A stretch of 64,000 bases of DNA from Lachnospiraceae bacterium (GCA_024684085.1 JAIKXM010000016.1:124001-188000), one strand, 5' to 3'. Shown: positions 16,897 through 27,318, counted from the first letter of the stretch. Numbers and translations are program-made. The notes: generated by a model from the sequence alone, not told the origin.

Positions 16897-18117
16897 TTAT
16901 ATTCTATGTAAAAAGATCCCGCTTCTGAGCTTAGGCTCGAACCATGTGCTCTTAGGAGGCATCAGACGGTTCTCGTCAGCAACGGCGAACAATTCCTTTA
17001 TGTCCGTAGGAAACATGGCAAAGGCAAGCTTGCCGTCAAGCGAACATCTTCTCTCAAGTTCTTTTAATCCCCTTATACCACCGACAAAATCTATTCTTGA
17101 ATCAGTCTTGGGATCTTTGATATCAAGAAGACCGTCAAGAACATACTTCTGAAGAATGGAAACATCAAGACCTTCAACGGCATCATCATCCTTCCATTCA
17201 GCTTTCAGCTCAAGTCTGTACCAGTTATTATCAAGATACATTCCGATCTCGCCCTTATGAGACGGAGAAACAGCTTCATCCGAGTCACTTATCTCGAAAT
17301 ATGTATCCATCTCTTCAAGGAATTCCTCTGTAGAGTAACCGTTAAGATCTCTTACCACTCTGTTATAATCCATGATCTTCAACTGATTCTCCGGGAAAAG
17401 AACACTGAGGAAATAATCAGATTCCTTATCCACGCCGTCTTCATGTCTCTGCTCACCGACTCTGCATGCAGAAGCACATCTGTGGTGTCCGTCTGCAATA
17501 TAGATGGCGTTCATTGAAGCAAAAGCCTCTTCAACAAACTCGATATCCTTATCATCATCAATGACCCATACCATATGTCCGATACCGTCTTCACTGACAA
17601 AGTCAAAATACGGCTTATCGGCAGTCTTTCTCTCAATAAAAGTATCAATCTCCTCGGAAGATCTGAATGCAAGGAATATAGGACCTGTCTGAATATTGGT
17701 GGTATCGATATGTCTTATCCTGTCGGCTTCCTTGGCCGCAAGGGTATTCTCATGCTTCTTGATGATATTATTCTTATAATCCATTACGGAAGCGCAGCCT
17801 ACGATACCGGTCTGTCCTCTTCCGTCCATTATCTCACGATAGAGATAAAAGCACTTCTTATCACTCTCAACGAACTTACCGTCCTTAATCCACTCCTTAA
17901 TAAGTTCATCAGCCTTCTCATATACTTCTGCGGAATAAATATCCACTTCGTCATCAAAGTTAGTCTCTGCCCTGTCGATCCTTAAGAAAGAATCGGGGTT
18001 GGCCATAACCACTTTCTTAGCTTCCTCTCTGTTATATACATCGTAGGGAAGGGCTGCTATCTTGTCTTCCATCCCCTGTGCAGGCATGATTGCCGCAAAT
18101 GGTCTGACTACTGCCAT
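16897..18117 (-). CDS. DUF1015 family protein
   Basis: A 406-residue DUF1015 protein with the family motif YIADGHHR (about 225-232). The fold is distantly related to ParB-like proteins; an ATP-linked or kinase activity on serine-pathway compounds has been considered for related families, but function is not settled. In many anaerobes DUF1015 genes sit beside serC and serA, and here it lies just beyond serA, separated by a small plus-strand gene and a MITE, which supports a serine-related role by context. The start MAVVRPF is chosen because GGAGG lies 8 bases upstream; the longer frame has no ribosome site. Confidence 0.82.
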   Translation of the reverse strand: MAVVRPFAAIMPAQGMEDKIAALPYDVYNREEAKKVVMANPDSFLRIDRAETNFDDEVDIYSAEVYEKADELIKEWIKDGKFVESDKKCFYLYREIMDGRGQTGIVGCASVMDYKNNIIKKHENTLAAKEADRIRHIDTTNIQTGPIFLAFRSSEEIDTFIERKTADKPYFDFVSEDGIGHMVWVIDDDKDIEFVEEAFASMNAIYIADGHHRCASACRVGEQRHEDGVDKESDYFLSVLFPENQLKIMDYNRVVRDLNGYSTEEFLEEMDTYFEISDSDEAVSPSHKGEIGMYLDNNWYRLELKAEWKDDDAVEGLDVSILQKYVLDGLLDIKDPKTDSRIDFVGGIRGLKELERRCSLDGKLAFAMFPTDIKELFAVADENRLMPPKSTWFEPKLRSGIFLHRI

Positions 18118-18211
18118 ATATATATCCTCCAAATCCGTATTATTCTGATAACAGATACGATCCCGCCATGCTTTCATAAGTCTGGATCGAACCATCTCTC
18201 TGCGATCAAAA

Positions 18212-18396
18212 GTTACTGTTCACAGGTGTCTGTCCGCTACAGGAAATATATTCACCGAAACGGCGCTCTCGCTCCGATGTAAGCGTAGCGGACACTAAGC
18301 TCGGCTTTGCCTCGCTAAGTGCCGACGCCCACATAGGCGTTTCTTGTGAATATATTTCCTGTAGCTATTTACAAAAACACGGGTGTGAACAGTAAC
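18212..18396. mobile_element. MITE copy B (185 bp) with 8-bp target duplication
   Basis: Same orientation and length as copy A, with about a dozen base differences. GATCAAAA stands on both sides (18204-18211 and 18397-18404). It sits 95 bases upstream of the DUF1015 start codon and 39 bases before the promoter of the small plus-strand gene, so it may have displaced or supplied regulatory sequence for DUF1015. Confidence 0.93.
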
Positions 18397-18434
18397 GATC
18401 AAAATACTCACAAATTTAAGATTAAAGGTTATTT

Positions 18435-18463
18435 TTGACGTTGTCAATCATAAGTGATAGAAT
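18435..18463 (+). promoter_or_regulatory. Promoter of the 76-residue protein gene
   Basis: TTGACG (18435-18440) and TAGAAT (18458-18463) are 17 bp apart. The -35 box is part of the palindrome TTGACGTTGTCAA, which could be an operator. Confidence 0.7.
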
Positions 18464-18515
18464 AGTCCAAACAATAATTAATTTAAGCCGCAAATAGTCG
18501 GGGATTGGAGTCAAA

Positions 18516-18746
18516 ATGACCACTGAAGACAGAATGTTACTTAAGCGAATCAATGATTATGCCGAGAAGGTTATGCCCGATCTTGTTACCAATAAGATCA
18601 TAATCGCACAGCAGATAACTAAGTTAAGACCTATCTTGCAGGAGATCGCCATGGAAAAAGGCATGCCTGTGGAAGATGTTCTGGTTAAATACATGGATCT
18701 GCAGTCAGCCGATGCAGTCGAGAAAGAAAAAACATCAATTAAGTAA
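18516..18746 (+). CDS. Small conserved-looking protein of unknown function
   Basis: A 76-residue soluble, mostly helical protein (residues 1-60 rich in Leu, Ile, Lys and Glu) that I cannot place in a family. It has every sign of a real gene: its own sigma-A promoter 53 bases upstream, GGAG seven bases before ATG, and a strong terminator overlapping its stop. It is on the opposite strand to the serine genes around it. A short helical protein with a possible operator upstream might be a small regulator, but no helix-turn-helix can be argued from the sequence. Confidence 0.72.
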   Translation: MTTEDRMLLKRINDYAEKVMPDLVTNKIIIAQQITKLRPILQEIAMEKGMPVEDVLVKYMDLQSADAVEKEKTSIK

Positions 18747-18791
18747 AAAACGATCCCCGAATGTCATATGGACATCCGGGGATCGTTTTTT
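18745..18791. terminator. Bidirectional terminator between the small gene and serA
   Basis: ACGATCCCCGAATGTC and GACATCCGGGGATCGT pair almost perfectly, with A run before and T run after. It serves both convergent genes. Confidence 0.93.
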
Positions 18792-18797
18792 ATCTTA

Positions 18798-19961
18798 TTA
18801 TTTTACAACTCTTACTCTGATAACACCGTCAATGGCCTGCAGTGCCTTAACGATCTCATCATTAGCAGGAGAATCGATATCAAGAAGCGTATAAGCATAA
18901 TCACCCTTTGACTTATTGGTCATATCGGAAATGTTGATTCCGTTATTACCAAATACAGCTGTATACTGAGCGATCATACCCTTCTCATTCTTATGAAGAA
19001 TGGCAACACGTCCGGGCATTGAAGGAATACCCATGTCACAGTTAGGGAAGTTAACGGAATTAACGATATTACCGTTCTCAAGGTAATTCTTAAGCTCCTT
19101 AACTGCCATAACAGCACAGTTCTCTTCAGACTCTTCTGTTGAAGCTCCAAGGTGAGGAATAACGATACAGTTGTCCTTACCTGCTGTAACAGTATTCGGG
19201 AAGTCTGATACATACTTTCTGATCTTACCAAGCTTGATACCTGCAAGGATAGCTTCCTCATCACACAGAAGATCTCTTGCGAAGTTAAGGATGATAACAC
19301 CATCCTTCATCTTATTGATAGCATCCTTATTGATAGTATTCTTGGTTGCATCCATAAGAGGAACGTGGATAGTGATGATATCACACTCTGTGAAGATATC
19401 ATCTATATTGGTAACATGCTTGATATCTCTGCTAAGGCTCCATGCAGCATCGATAGAGATATAAGGATCATATCCGTATACTTCAAGACCAAGATGCTTG
19501 GCTGCATTGGCAACTCTTACACCGATAGCTCCAAGACCGATGATACCGAGCTTCTTGCCCATGATCTCTGTTCCGGCGAACTTCTTCTTCTCCTTCTCGG
19601 CAGCCTTGGCGATATTCTCATCTGCGGCATCACTCTTAACCCACTCGATACCACCGATGATATCACGGCTTGCAAGCAGCATACCTGCGATAACAAGCTC
19701 CTTAACACCATTGGCATTGGCACCGGGAGTATTGAATACAACGATACCCTTCTCAGCGCATTTGTCCAAAGGAATATTATTAACGCCTGCACCTGCTCTT
19801 GCTACACAAAGAAGCTTATCTGAGAGCTCCATGTCATGCATTGCAGCAGAACGAACAAGAATACCTTCTGCTTCTTCTGCAGCATCAGTGTTAACGTATT
19901 CATCAGAAAAATTATCCAGTCCCACCTGTGCAATGGGATTAAGGCAATTATATTTAAACAT
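18798..19961 (-). CDS. serA: D-3-phosphoglycerate dehydrogenase
   Basis: First step of serine synthesis: NAD-dependent oxidation of 3-phosphoglycerate. The 387-residue form has the Rossmann motif GLGAIG (about 143-148), catalytic region NFARDLL (Arg) and PHLGASTEESE (His), and a C-terminal ACT domain (about 315-387) likely to bind serine for feedback. It is the short ACT-containing type. The second Met (MFKYNCL) is chosen as start because AAGGAG is 7 bases before it and only 1 base before the first. It follows serC by 14 bases. Confidence 0.94.
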   Translation of the reverse strand: MFKYNCLNPIAQVGLDNFSDEYVNTDAAEEAEGILVRSAAMHDMELSDKLLCVARAGAGVNNIPLDKCAEKGIVVFNTPGANANGVKELVIAGMLLASRDIIGGIEWVKSDAADENIAKAAEKEKKKFAGTEIMGKKLGIIGLGAIGVRVANAAKHLGLEVYGYDPYISIDAAWSLSRDIKHVTNIDDIFTECDIITIHVPLMDATKNTINKDAINKMKDGVIILNFARDLLCDEEAILAGIKLGKIRKYVSDFPNTVTAGKDNCIVIPHLGASTEESEENCAVMAVKELKNYLENGNIVNSVNFPNCDMGIPSMPGRVAILHKNEKGMIAQYTAVFGNNGINISDMTNKSKGDYAYTLLDIDSPANDEIVKALQAIDGVIRVRVVK

Positions 19962-19975
19962 CTTCATTCTCCTTA

Positions 19976-21061
19976 TTATTTCAGATTCTCAGCTTCGAAC
20001 TTCTTCATAAACTCAACAAGCTTCTCAACGCCTTCGATAGGCATAGCGTTATAGATACTTGCTCTCATACCGCCAACGCTTCTGTGTCCCTTAAGGTTCT
20101 CAAAGCCTGCAGCCTTAGCTTCTGCTACGAACTTAGCATCAAGATCGGCATCACCTGTAACAAAAGGAACGTTCATAAGAGATCTGTCTTCCTTAACAAC
20201 GGTTCCCTTGAATAACTTGCTCTGATCGAGGAAATCATACAGAATCGCAGCTTTTTTCTCATTGCGCTCCTTCATTGCCTGAAGTCCGCCCATCTTCTTG
20301 ATCCACTTGAATACCTTACCGCAGATATAGATGCCGTATGCCGGAGGAGTATTGTAAAGTGAATCATTGTCAGCATGGGTCTTATACTTAAGCATGGTAG
20401 GTGTTCCGGGAAGTGTATCCTCTGTGATAAGATCCTCACGGATGATAACGATAACAACACCTGCAGGTCCGATGTTCTTCTGAACACCACCGTAGATCAC
20501 GCCGTACTTGGTAACATCAACGGGCTCTGATAAGAAACAGCTTGAAACGTCTGATACAAGAATGTGTCCCTTTGTATTGGGAAGAGTCTTGAACTTGGTT
20601 CCGTAGATTGTATTATTCTCGCAGATATATACATAGTCAGCATCTTCGGGAATATCAAGATCAGAACAGTCAGGGATATAAGAGAAAGTCTTATCCTCTG
20701 AACTTGCAACCTTAACAGCTTCACCGTAGATCTGAGCTTCCTGATAAGCCTTCTTAGCCCACTGACCTGTAACAATGTAAGCAGCCTTCTTATTCTTCAT
20801 AAGGTTCATAGGGATCATTGCGAACTGCTGACTTGCACCGCCCTGAAGGAATAAAACCTTATAATTGTCAGGAATATTCATGATCTCTCTGAGATCTGCT
20901 TCAGCATCCTTGATTATTTTATCGTATGTCTTAGATCTATGGCTCATCTCCATTACGGACATTCCGCTGCCGCGATAATCCATCATCTCTTCTGCAGCTT
21001 CTCTTAATACTTCTTCAGGCAGTACTGCAGGTCCTGCTGAGAAATTGTAAACTCTTGCCAT
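19976..21061 (-). CDS. serC: Phosphoserine aminotransferase
   Basis: Second step of serine synthesis, transferring the amino group of glutamate to 3-phosphohydroxypyruvate using PLP. The 361-residue class V aminotransferase shows FSAGPAVLPEEVL at its start, and the PLP lysine in GGVQKNIGPAG (about residue 192). The upstream in-frame Met is rejected because GGAGG lies between it and this ATG. It leads the serC-serA unit behind the promoter at 21137-21165. Confidence 0.95.
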   Translation of the reverse strand: MARVYNFSAGPAVLPEEVLREAAEEMMDYRGSGMSVMEMSHRSKTYDKIIKDAEADLREIMNIPDNYKVLFLQGGASQQFAMIPMNLMKNKKAAYIVTGQWAKKAYQEAQIYGEAVKVASSEDKTFSYIPDCSDLDIPEDADYVYICENNTIYGTKFKTLPNTKGHILVSDVSSCFLSEPVDVTKYGVIYGGVQKNIGPAGVVIVIIREDLITEDTLPGTPTMLKYKTHADNDSLYNTPPAYGIYICGKVFKWIKKMGGLQAMKERNEKKAAILYDFLDQSKLFKGTVVKEDRSLMNVPFVTGDADLDAKFVAEAKAAGFENLKGHRSVGGMRASIYNAMPIEGVEKLVEFMKKFEAENLK

Positions 21062-21136
21062 TTTGATCTCCTCCAAAAATTCTAATTGTTTTCTTGTTTA
21101 GCATTATAATCTCGTCGCTTGATTGCAACGATTATC

Positions 21137-21165
21137 ATTGTACATTCATTTATAATATTTGTAAA
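21137..21165 (-). promoter_or_regulatory. Promoter of serC-serA
   Basis: On the minus strand TTTACA (21160-21165) and TACAAT (21137-21142) are 17 bp apart, 76 bases before the serC start. Confidence 0.6.
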
Positions 21166-21288
21166 GATAAATAGATAAAGGCATATCCACGTTTAATCAC
21201 ATCCATAACGATAGATTAACAATGCCCTATCGCCAATTTCTCGCATTCGTAATGTCAGAATGATAAATATTCATCATTGGTCTGTCAT

Positions 21289-22668
21289 TCAGTAGATGAT
21301 GACCGGAGTTCCGATATCGACCATATCATACAATCTGCTGACTTCCTCAAGCGGAGTATTGATACATCCGTGCGAACCTGAACTTATATATATGTTGCCG
21401 CCGTAAGACGATCTCCACGAAGCGTCGTGAATGCCTATATTCTTATATACCGGTATCCAGTACTTGACAAAGCTCCTGTAAGTCTCACCGACAAGCGTCC
21501 TGTTCTTCTGCTTGCCGTACACAGCGACCACACCGGTCGGCGTATCATTGCCCGCTCTCACTCCGCCGGTCACCACATCGGTATCCAAAGTCAGATTACC
21601 ATCGACATAATAGTACAGATGCTGTTCTTCGATACTGACCTCAATGTATGTACTGCCAATATCATCACAGGCCTTACGCCCGCTCTGCTTAAGATACTCC
21701 GGTTCTAGCGAAGCTTTTCTTCGATCAGACTTAAGTATACCTTTCAGCCTCTCACATTCCTTCTCCTCATCTATAAGGTTACCGAATGTACCGGTATCTA
21801 TATAGATCTGACGCTTGTCATGAGTTAAGAAATAATGATTCTTGTAGGTATTATACCTTTCGAACCTGTTATGAAGCATTTCTCGAACAGCCACATCATC
21901 AAGTTCGAACTTGCCTTCTTCATCCCTGACCGGAAGATTGTCCTTATCCTTAACAAGACAGTGACACAGATCAAGTGTCGAAAGCGGCATATCTCCGTCA
22001 TCAAAGCGATAAGTGATCTCCTTATTCTGATAGGCCTCTATCTCTTCGTACAGAGATTTCAGTTCCGCTTCCTTTGGCGACTCGCTCTCAACCTTCCTGC
22101 ATGAATCATCGACAACGAAATTCACAGAACCTTCGGCAAGCTCCTCTTCTATAAAAGCGGTCGTTTTTGCCATATCGAAGCAGGTACCCTTACCGTCTTT
22201 AAAAACATACCCGCTTTCAGTCAAGATGATCTGACAGTCGTTGCATTCCCAGAGCGAACTGTCAAGTGCCTCGATCTTCCTCTCAAGCTTGTCCTTATCG
22301 AAACCGCCCTTCGGAAGAATGATGACATTACTATTAGAAAACAGAAGATTCTTATACCACAGATACTGGCTTCCATTCTGCAGATATTCCCTTAACGCAG
22401 ACGCATAATCATAACGGAAATCAATATCCTCAAAATCCAGATCAACATATTCATCTCCAATATCGATACAGATCGAATCAAGCACTGACATGGAGTTCAT
22501 ATAGCCGGCCGCCTCTTCGGGAGTCATGCCCGTACAATACACATCATTGATACGGATTCCGTAAGGGAAACGCCCCCAATAATAATAGGTCAATCCGGCA
22601 TACAGTCCCAGAATACATATGATCAGTATCCCGAATAAACTGAAAAACCAAATTAAGAATCTTCTCAT
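21289..22668 (-). CDS. Membrane-anchored L,D-transpeptidase (YkuD family)
   Basis: Makes or modifies peptidoglycan crosslinks outside the cell. The 459-residue protein has one N-terminal membrane segment (about 5-27), peptidoglycan-binding-type repeats in the middle (TGMTPEEAAGYMN near 47-59 and a second near 230-270), and a C-terminal YkuD domain with the catalytic motif SHGCINTP (about 434-441) and an upstream IHDASW His. It starts 14 bases after ilvB and has a weak ribosome site of its own, so it may depend on read-through from the branched-chain unit, an odd partner. Confidence 0.88.
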   Translation of the reverse strand: MRRFLIWFFSLFGILIICILGLYAGLTYYYWGRFPYGIRINDVYCTGMTPEEAAGYMNSMSVLDSICIDIGDEYVDLDFEDIDFRYDYASALREYLQNGSQYLWYKNLLFSNSNVIILPKGGFDKDKLERKIEALDSSLWECNDCQIILTESGYVFKDGKGTCFDMAKTTAFIEEELAEGSVNFVVDDSCRKVESESPKEAELKSLYEEIEAYQNKEITYRFDDGDMPLSTLDLCHCLVKDKDNLPVRDEEGKFELDDVAVREMLHNRFERYNTYKNHYFLTHDKRQIYIDTGTFGNLIDEEKECERLKGILKSDRRKASLEPEYLKQSGRKACDDIGSTYIEVSIEEQHLYYYVDGNLTLDTDVVTGGVRAGNDTPTGVVAVYGKQKNRTLVGETYRSFVKYWIPVYKNIGIHDASWRSSYGGNIYISSGSHGCINTPLEEVSRLYDMVDIGTPVIIY

Positions 22669-22682
22669 AGCTCACGCTTTTC

Positions 22683-24359
22683 TTACTTCTTCGCCTTCAG
22701 ATCCTTCTCATCAAACACTTCTGAGATGGGAGCACCGGCAGGAACCATAGGGAATACGCTGTCGTCCTTATCAATGATACAGTTGATGAGAACCGGCTTG
22801 TTCATCTCTATAGCTTTCTTTATTGCGGGTGCAACATCTTCTTTCTTCTCGACAAGAATAGCTTCACATCCAAGGGCTTCAGCCACTTTACAGAAATCTA
22901 CGGAATCATCGAGTACAGTCTGTGAATATCTCTTAGCATAGAAAAGAGTCTGCCACTGACGTACCATTCCCAAAACATGGTTGTTGATAACTACCTGTAT
23001 TATGGGAATATTGTGTCTTGATGCGGTTGCAAGCTCATTCATGTTCATTCTGAAACAGCCGTCACCACCGATATTGATACAGATCTTATCGGGATTACCG
23101 ACTTTGGCACCTATGCAGGCACCGAGACCATATCCCATGGTTCCAAGACCGCCTGATGAAAGGAAGGTACGGGGAACTGAATAACGATAATACTGTGCAG
23201 CCCACATCTGATGCTGTCCTACATCTGTTGTGATGATAGCCTTACCCTCTGTAACCTTATCGATCTGCTCGATGATATAAGGACAGGTAAGTCCCGATGT
23301 ATTATAGCTTAAAGGATATTTTTCCTTAAGATCTTTGATATGGTTCATCCATTCGGTATGATCTGCCTGAGTAAGCTTACCCAGAACCTCTGTAAGGCTG
23401 TCCTTAAGATCTCCGACAACGGAGCAGTTAGTCTTTACATTCTTATTGATCTCTGCAGCATCTATATCAAAATGTATGATCCTGGCATTCTTGGCGAACT
23501 TCTTGGCATTACCTGTTACTCTGTCCGAGAAACGGGCACCGAGTGCAATAAGAAGATCACATTCGCTTACACCAAGGTTGCTGGCTTTTGTACCGTGCAT
23601 ACCGATCATACCGGTATATCTGTCGGAATGACCGTCGAAAGCACCCTTACCCATAAGGGTATCGCATACGGGAGCATCTATGATATCAGCAAGCTTCTTA
23701 AGCTCATCGGATGCACCCGAAGATATAACACCGCCTCCTGCATAGATAAAAGGCTTCTTGGATGCTTTGATAAGTTCAACTGCCTTCTCGATATCCTTGG
23801 CAGTATATGCGTTCTTCTTCTCGGGCTGTTCAGGAACTGCGGCCTTGTAATCACAAAGAGCAGCCGTAACATCCTTGGTAACGTCTACGATAACAGGACC
23901 GGGACGACCTGAACCCGCAATCTTAAAAGCTCTTCTGATAGTAGAAGCAAGCTTCTTAACATCTTTTACGATAAAACCATGCTTGGTGATAGGCATCGTA
24001 ACGCCTACGATATCAACTTCCTGGAAAGTATCCTTACCCAAAAGAGGAAGATTGACATTGGCGGTGATCGCTACAAGAGGAACCGAATCCATATAAGCCG
24101 TAGCAATACCTGTTACAAGATTGGTAGCTCCGGGGCCTGATGTTGCCATACACACACCGACCTTACCTGTAGATCTTGCATATCCGTCAGCCGCATGCGA
24201 AGCTCCCTGCTCATGGCTTGTAAGTATATGCTTGATCTCGGGATGCTTGTACAAAGCATCATATACATTCAGGATTGTTCCGCCGGGATAACCAAAAACA
24301 GTATCCACTTTTTGTTCTTTAAGACATTCTATTATAATCTCTGCACCGGTTAATTGCAT
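22683..24359 (-). CDS. ilvB: Acetolactate synthase large subunit
   Basis: Thiamine-diphosphate enzyme for the first common step of valine, leucine and isoleucine synthesis. The 558-residue protein has the N-terminal VFGYPGG stretch, catalytic Glu in LTSHEQGASHAADGYAR (about 42-58), FAD-region residues in the centre, and the ThDP motif GDGCFRMNMNELAT (about 440-453). AGAGG precedes the ATG. No small regulatory subunit (ilvN/ilvH) is adjacent; the next gene is the L,D-transpeptidase. Third in the leuB-ilvD-ilvB order. Confidence 0.94.
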   Translation of the reverse strand: MQLTGAEIIIECLKEQKVDTVFGYPGGTILNVYDALYKHPEIKHILTSHEQGASHAADGYARSTGKVGVCMATSGPGATNLVTGIATAYMDSVPLVAITANVNLPLLGKDTFQEVDIVGVTMPITKHGFIVKDVKKLASTIRRAFKIAGSGRPGPVIVDVTKDVTAALCDYKAAVPEQPEKKNAYTAKDIEKAVELIKASKKPFIYAGGGVISSGASDELKKLADIIDAPVCDTLMGKGAFDGHSDRYTGMIGMHGTKASNLGVSECDLLIALGARFSDRVTGNAKKFAKNARIIHFDIDAAEINKNVKTNCSVVGDLKDSLTEVLGKLTQADHTEWMNHIKDLKEKYPLSYNTSGLTCPYIIEQIDKVTEGKAIITTDVGQHQMWAAQYYRYSVPRTFLSSGGLGTMGYGLGACIGAKVGNPDKICINIGGDGCFRMNMNELATASRHNIPIIQVVINNHVLGMVRQWQTLFYAKRYSQTVLDDSVDFCKVAEALGCEAILVEKKEDVAPAIKKAIEMNKPVLINCIIDKDDSVFPMVPAGAPISEVFDEKDLKAKK

Positions 24360-24462
24360 ATTTCACCTCTAAAACACATTATTTTAAATCTGACTTAACG
24401 GCATCGGATGACTGTATCTGTCATGTCATGTAGTAACACGATCACACACAGCCTAAGACAGC

Positions 24463-26130
24463 CTATCTGGGCAATTCGAGTACAGCGCCTCTGTTACCGC
24501 TTGTAACAAGAGCTGTATATCTCTTCAGATATCCCTTGGTAATAGTCGGCTCCTTGGGAGTCCATTTAGCCTTACGCTCTGCCATCACCTCATCGCTTAT
24601 CCTTGCATTAATGCTGCAGTTAGGGATATCGATATCAATGATATCACCTTCTTCAATGAAAGCGATAGGTCCGCCGACAGCAGCTTCGGGAGATACATGA
24701 CCAATAGATGCTCCACGGCTTGCGCCTGAGAATCTTCCGTCTGTGATAAGAGCAACACTGCTTCCGAGTCCCATACCGGCGATAGCCGAAGTAGGATTAA
24801 GCATCTCTCTCATACCGGGACCTCCCTTAGGTCCTTCATATCTGATAACAACTACGTCACCGGCTACTATCTTACCGCCCTTGATTGCAGCTATGGCATC
24901 TTCTTCACAATCGAATACTCTTGCCGGGCCTGAATGAACGAGCATCTCAGGAACAACGGCACTTCTCTTAACGACACATGTGTCAGGTGCGATATTACCC
25001 TTCAATACTGCGATACCGCCAACCTCACTGTAAGGATTGTCAAGTGTACGGATAACTTCCGTATTGGTGATCTCACAACCCTCGATATTCTCCTTAACGG
25101 TCTTACCTGTACAGGTGATTATATCTGTATTAAGAAGATTCTTCTTATCAAGCTCATGCATTACGGCATATACACCGCCCGCCTCATTAAGATCCTCCAT
25201 ATATGTAGGACCTGCAGGTGCAAGATGGCAGAGATTCGGAGTCTTGGCACTGAGTTCATTGGCAATGCTGACATCGATCTCAATTCCGCACTCATGTGCT
25301 ATGGCAGGCAGATGAAGCATTGAATTGGTAGAGCATCCAAGTGCCATATCGACTATAAGTGCATTCTCAAAAGCCTTCTCTGTCATGATATCTCTGGGAC
25401 GGATATTTTTCTCCAGAAGTTCCATAACCTTCATTCCGGCATGCTTGGCAAGTCTTATTCTCTCACTGTATACGGCAGGGATGGTTCCGTTGCCGGGAAG
25501 TCCCATTCCTATAGCCTCTGTAAGACAGTTCATTGAATTGGCTGTATACATACCCGAACATGATCCGCAGGTAGGACATACCTTGTTCTCATATTCTGTA
25601 AGCTTATCTTCGTCGATGATACCGGCAGCCTCAGCACCTACGGCCTCGAACATGCTTGAAAGCGATCTCTTGCAACCGTCAACATGACCTGCAAGCATGG
25701 GTCCGCCTGAAACAAATACGGTAGGAACATTAACTCTTGCAGCCGCCATCAAAAGGCCGGGTACGTTCTTATCACAGTTGGGGATACATACCATTGCATC
25801 GAATCTGTGAGCTTCCATCATACATTCCGTAGAATCTGCGATAAGATCTCTGGTAACAAGGGAATACTTCATTCCGACATGTCCCATTGCAATACCGTCA
25901 CATACAGCGATCGCAGGGAACTCAACAGGAGTTCCGCCCGCCATGGCGATACCCATCTTAACCGCTTCAGCGATCTTATCAAGATTCATATGTCCGGGAA
26001 CGATCTCGTTATATGAACAAACTACTGCAACAAGAGGTCTGTCCAACTCTTCTTTCGTATAACCCAGAGCGTTATATAATGAACGTCCGGGAGCCTGCTG
26101 TTTGCCTCTTTTAGCTTCATCACTTCTCAT
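24463..26130 (-). CDS. ilvD: Dihydroxyacid dehydratase
   Basis: Fe-S dehydratase that forms the 2-keto acids of valine and isoleucine. The 555-residue protein shows the Cys ligands in [17 protein letters not shown] (about 120) and [17 protein letters not shown] (about 190-206), and the C-terminal GRFSGASRG block. The oxygen-sensitive cluster fits an anaerobe. It sits between leuB and ilvB with about 100-base gaps, in which I see no promoter strong enough to claim. Confidence 0.95.
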   Translation of the reverse strand: MRSDEAKRGKQQAPGRSLYNALGYTKEELDRPLVAVVCSYNEIVPGHMNLDKIAEAVKMGIAMAGGTPVEFPAIAVCDGIAMGHVGMKYSLVTRDLIADSTECMMEAHRFDAMVCIPNCDKNVPGLLMAAARVNVPTVFVSGGPMLAGHVDGCKRSLSSMFEAVGAEAAGIIDEDKLTEYENKVCPTCGSCSGMYTANSMNCLTEAIGMGLPGNGTIPAVYSERIRLAKHAGMKVMELLEKNIRPRDIMTEKAFENALIVDMALGCSTNSMLHLPAIAHECGIEIDVSIANELSAKTPNLCHLAPAGPTYMEDLNEAGGVYAVMHELDKKNLLNTDIITCTGKTVKENIEGCEITNTEVIRTLDNPYSEVGGIAVLKGNIAPDTCVVKRSAVVPEMLVHSGPARVFDCEEDAIAAIKGGKIVAGDVVVIRYEGPKGGPGMREMLNPTSAIAGMGLGSSVALITDGRFSGASRGASIGHVSPEAAVGGPIAFIEEGDIIDIDIPNCSINARISDEVMAERKAKWTPKEPTITKGYLKRYTALVTSGNRGAVLELPR

Positions 26131-26232
26131 ATCATCATGTCCTCTCTTTTAATCACCTGAGTGCACCTTTTAGCCGGCGCTCAGTTTACATTATCAGTTC
26201 TATAAAAACAGCCTTACATTGGGTTACAGGCA

Positions 26233-27318
26233 CTACTTAATGTTAGCAACGACCAGATCACCCATCTCACTGCAGCTAACCTTCTTCATACCTTCACTCA
26301 TTATATCACCGGTTCTGTAACCCTGATCAAGTACCGAAGAGATAGCCTTCTCTATAGCCTCGCTCTCTGTATGAAGGCCAAAGCTGTACTTGAGCATCAT
26401 GGCAGCCGATATAATAGTAGCAAGTGGATTGGCAACATTAAGTCCCGCAATATCGGGAGCCGAACCGTGGCTGGGCTCGTACAGACCGAAGCTTGTATCG
26501 TTCATGCTGGCAGATGCAAGCATTCCGATGGAACCTGTTACCATACTTGCCTCGTCGGATAAGATATCTCCGAACATGTTCTCGGTAAGGATAACATCGA
26601 ACTGTGCAGGATCCTTAACCAACTGCATTGCACAGTTGTCTACGAGCATATGCTCAACTTCCACATCCGGATAATCCTCTGCAACTTCGTTGACTATCTT
26701 TCTCCAGAGTCTTGATGAATCAAGAACATTGGCCTTATCAACGCTTGTAACCTTACCTCTTCTGACCTTGGCGATCTCGAATCCCTTAACAGCGATCCTT
26801 CTGATCTCTTCTTCAGTATATGTAAGTGTATCCACAGCCTTCATCATGCCGTTCTCTTCATAAGTCTTACGCTCACCGAAGTACAGACCGCCTGTAAGCT
26901 CACGCATGATCAGCATATCAAAGCCTGCGGCACTGATCTCTTCCTTCAGAGGACAAGCTCCTCTTAACTGAGGATACAGAACAGCGGGTCTTAAATTGGC
27001 AAAAAGGTTAAGACTCTTTCTTAACTTAAGAAGTCCTGCTTCAGGTCTCTTCGAAGGCTCAAGCTTGTACCATGGAGATGTTGAAGTATTACCGCCGATG
27101 GACCCCATCAGAACGGCATCGGAATTCTTACAGATCTCTATTGTTTCATCCGTAAGAGGCACTCCGTTGACATCAATGGAACAACCGCCCATAAGTACAT
27201 CCGTATAACTGATCTCATGTCCGTAAACAGAAGATACTTTATCGAGCACCTTCTTGGCTTCGGCTACGATCTCGGGACCGATACCGTCGCCCGAAATACA
27301 TGCGATATTCATGTTCAT
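26233..27318 (-). CDS. leuB: 3-isopropylmalate dehydrogenase
   Basis: NAD-dependent oxidative decarboxylation in leucine synthesis. The 361-residue protein has GDGIGPEIV (10-18), the substrate Arg region LRKSLNLFANLRP, MRELTGGLYFG (about 135-145) and the metal Asp block NMFGDILSDEAS (about 243-254), then the NAD block EPSHGSAPDIAG. AGGAGG precedes the ATG. leuA and leuCD are not nearby. Confidence 0.95.
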   Translation of the reverse strand: MNMNIACISGDGIGPEIVAEAKKVLDKVSSVYGHEISYTDVLMGGCSIDVNGVPLTDETIEICKNSDAVLMGSIGGNTSTSPWYKLEPSKRPEAGLLKLRKSLNLFANLRPAVLYPQLRGACPLKEEISAAGFDMLIMRELTGGLYFGERKTYEENGMMKAVDTLTYTEEEIRRIAVKGFEIAKVRRGKVTSVDKANVLDSSRLWRKIVNEVAEDYPDVEVEHMLVDNCAMQLVKDPAQFDVILTENMFGDILSDEASMVTGSIGMLASASMNDTSFGLYEPSHGSAPDIAGLNVANPLATIISAAMMLKYSFGLHTESEAIEKAISSVLDQGYRTGDIMSEGMKKVSCSEMGDLVVANIK

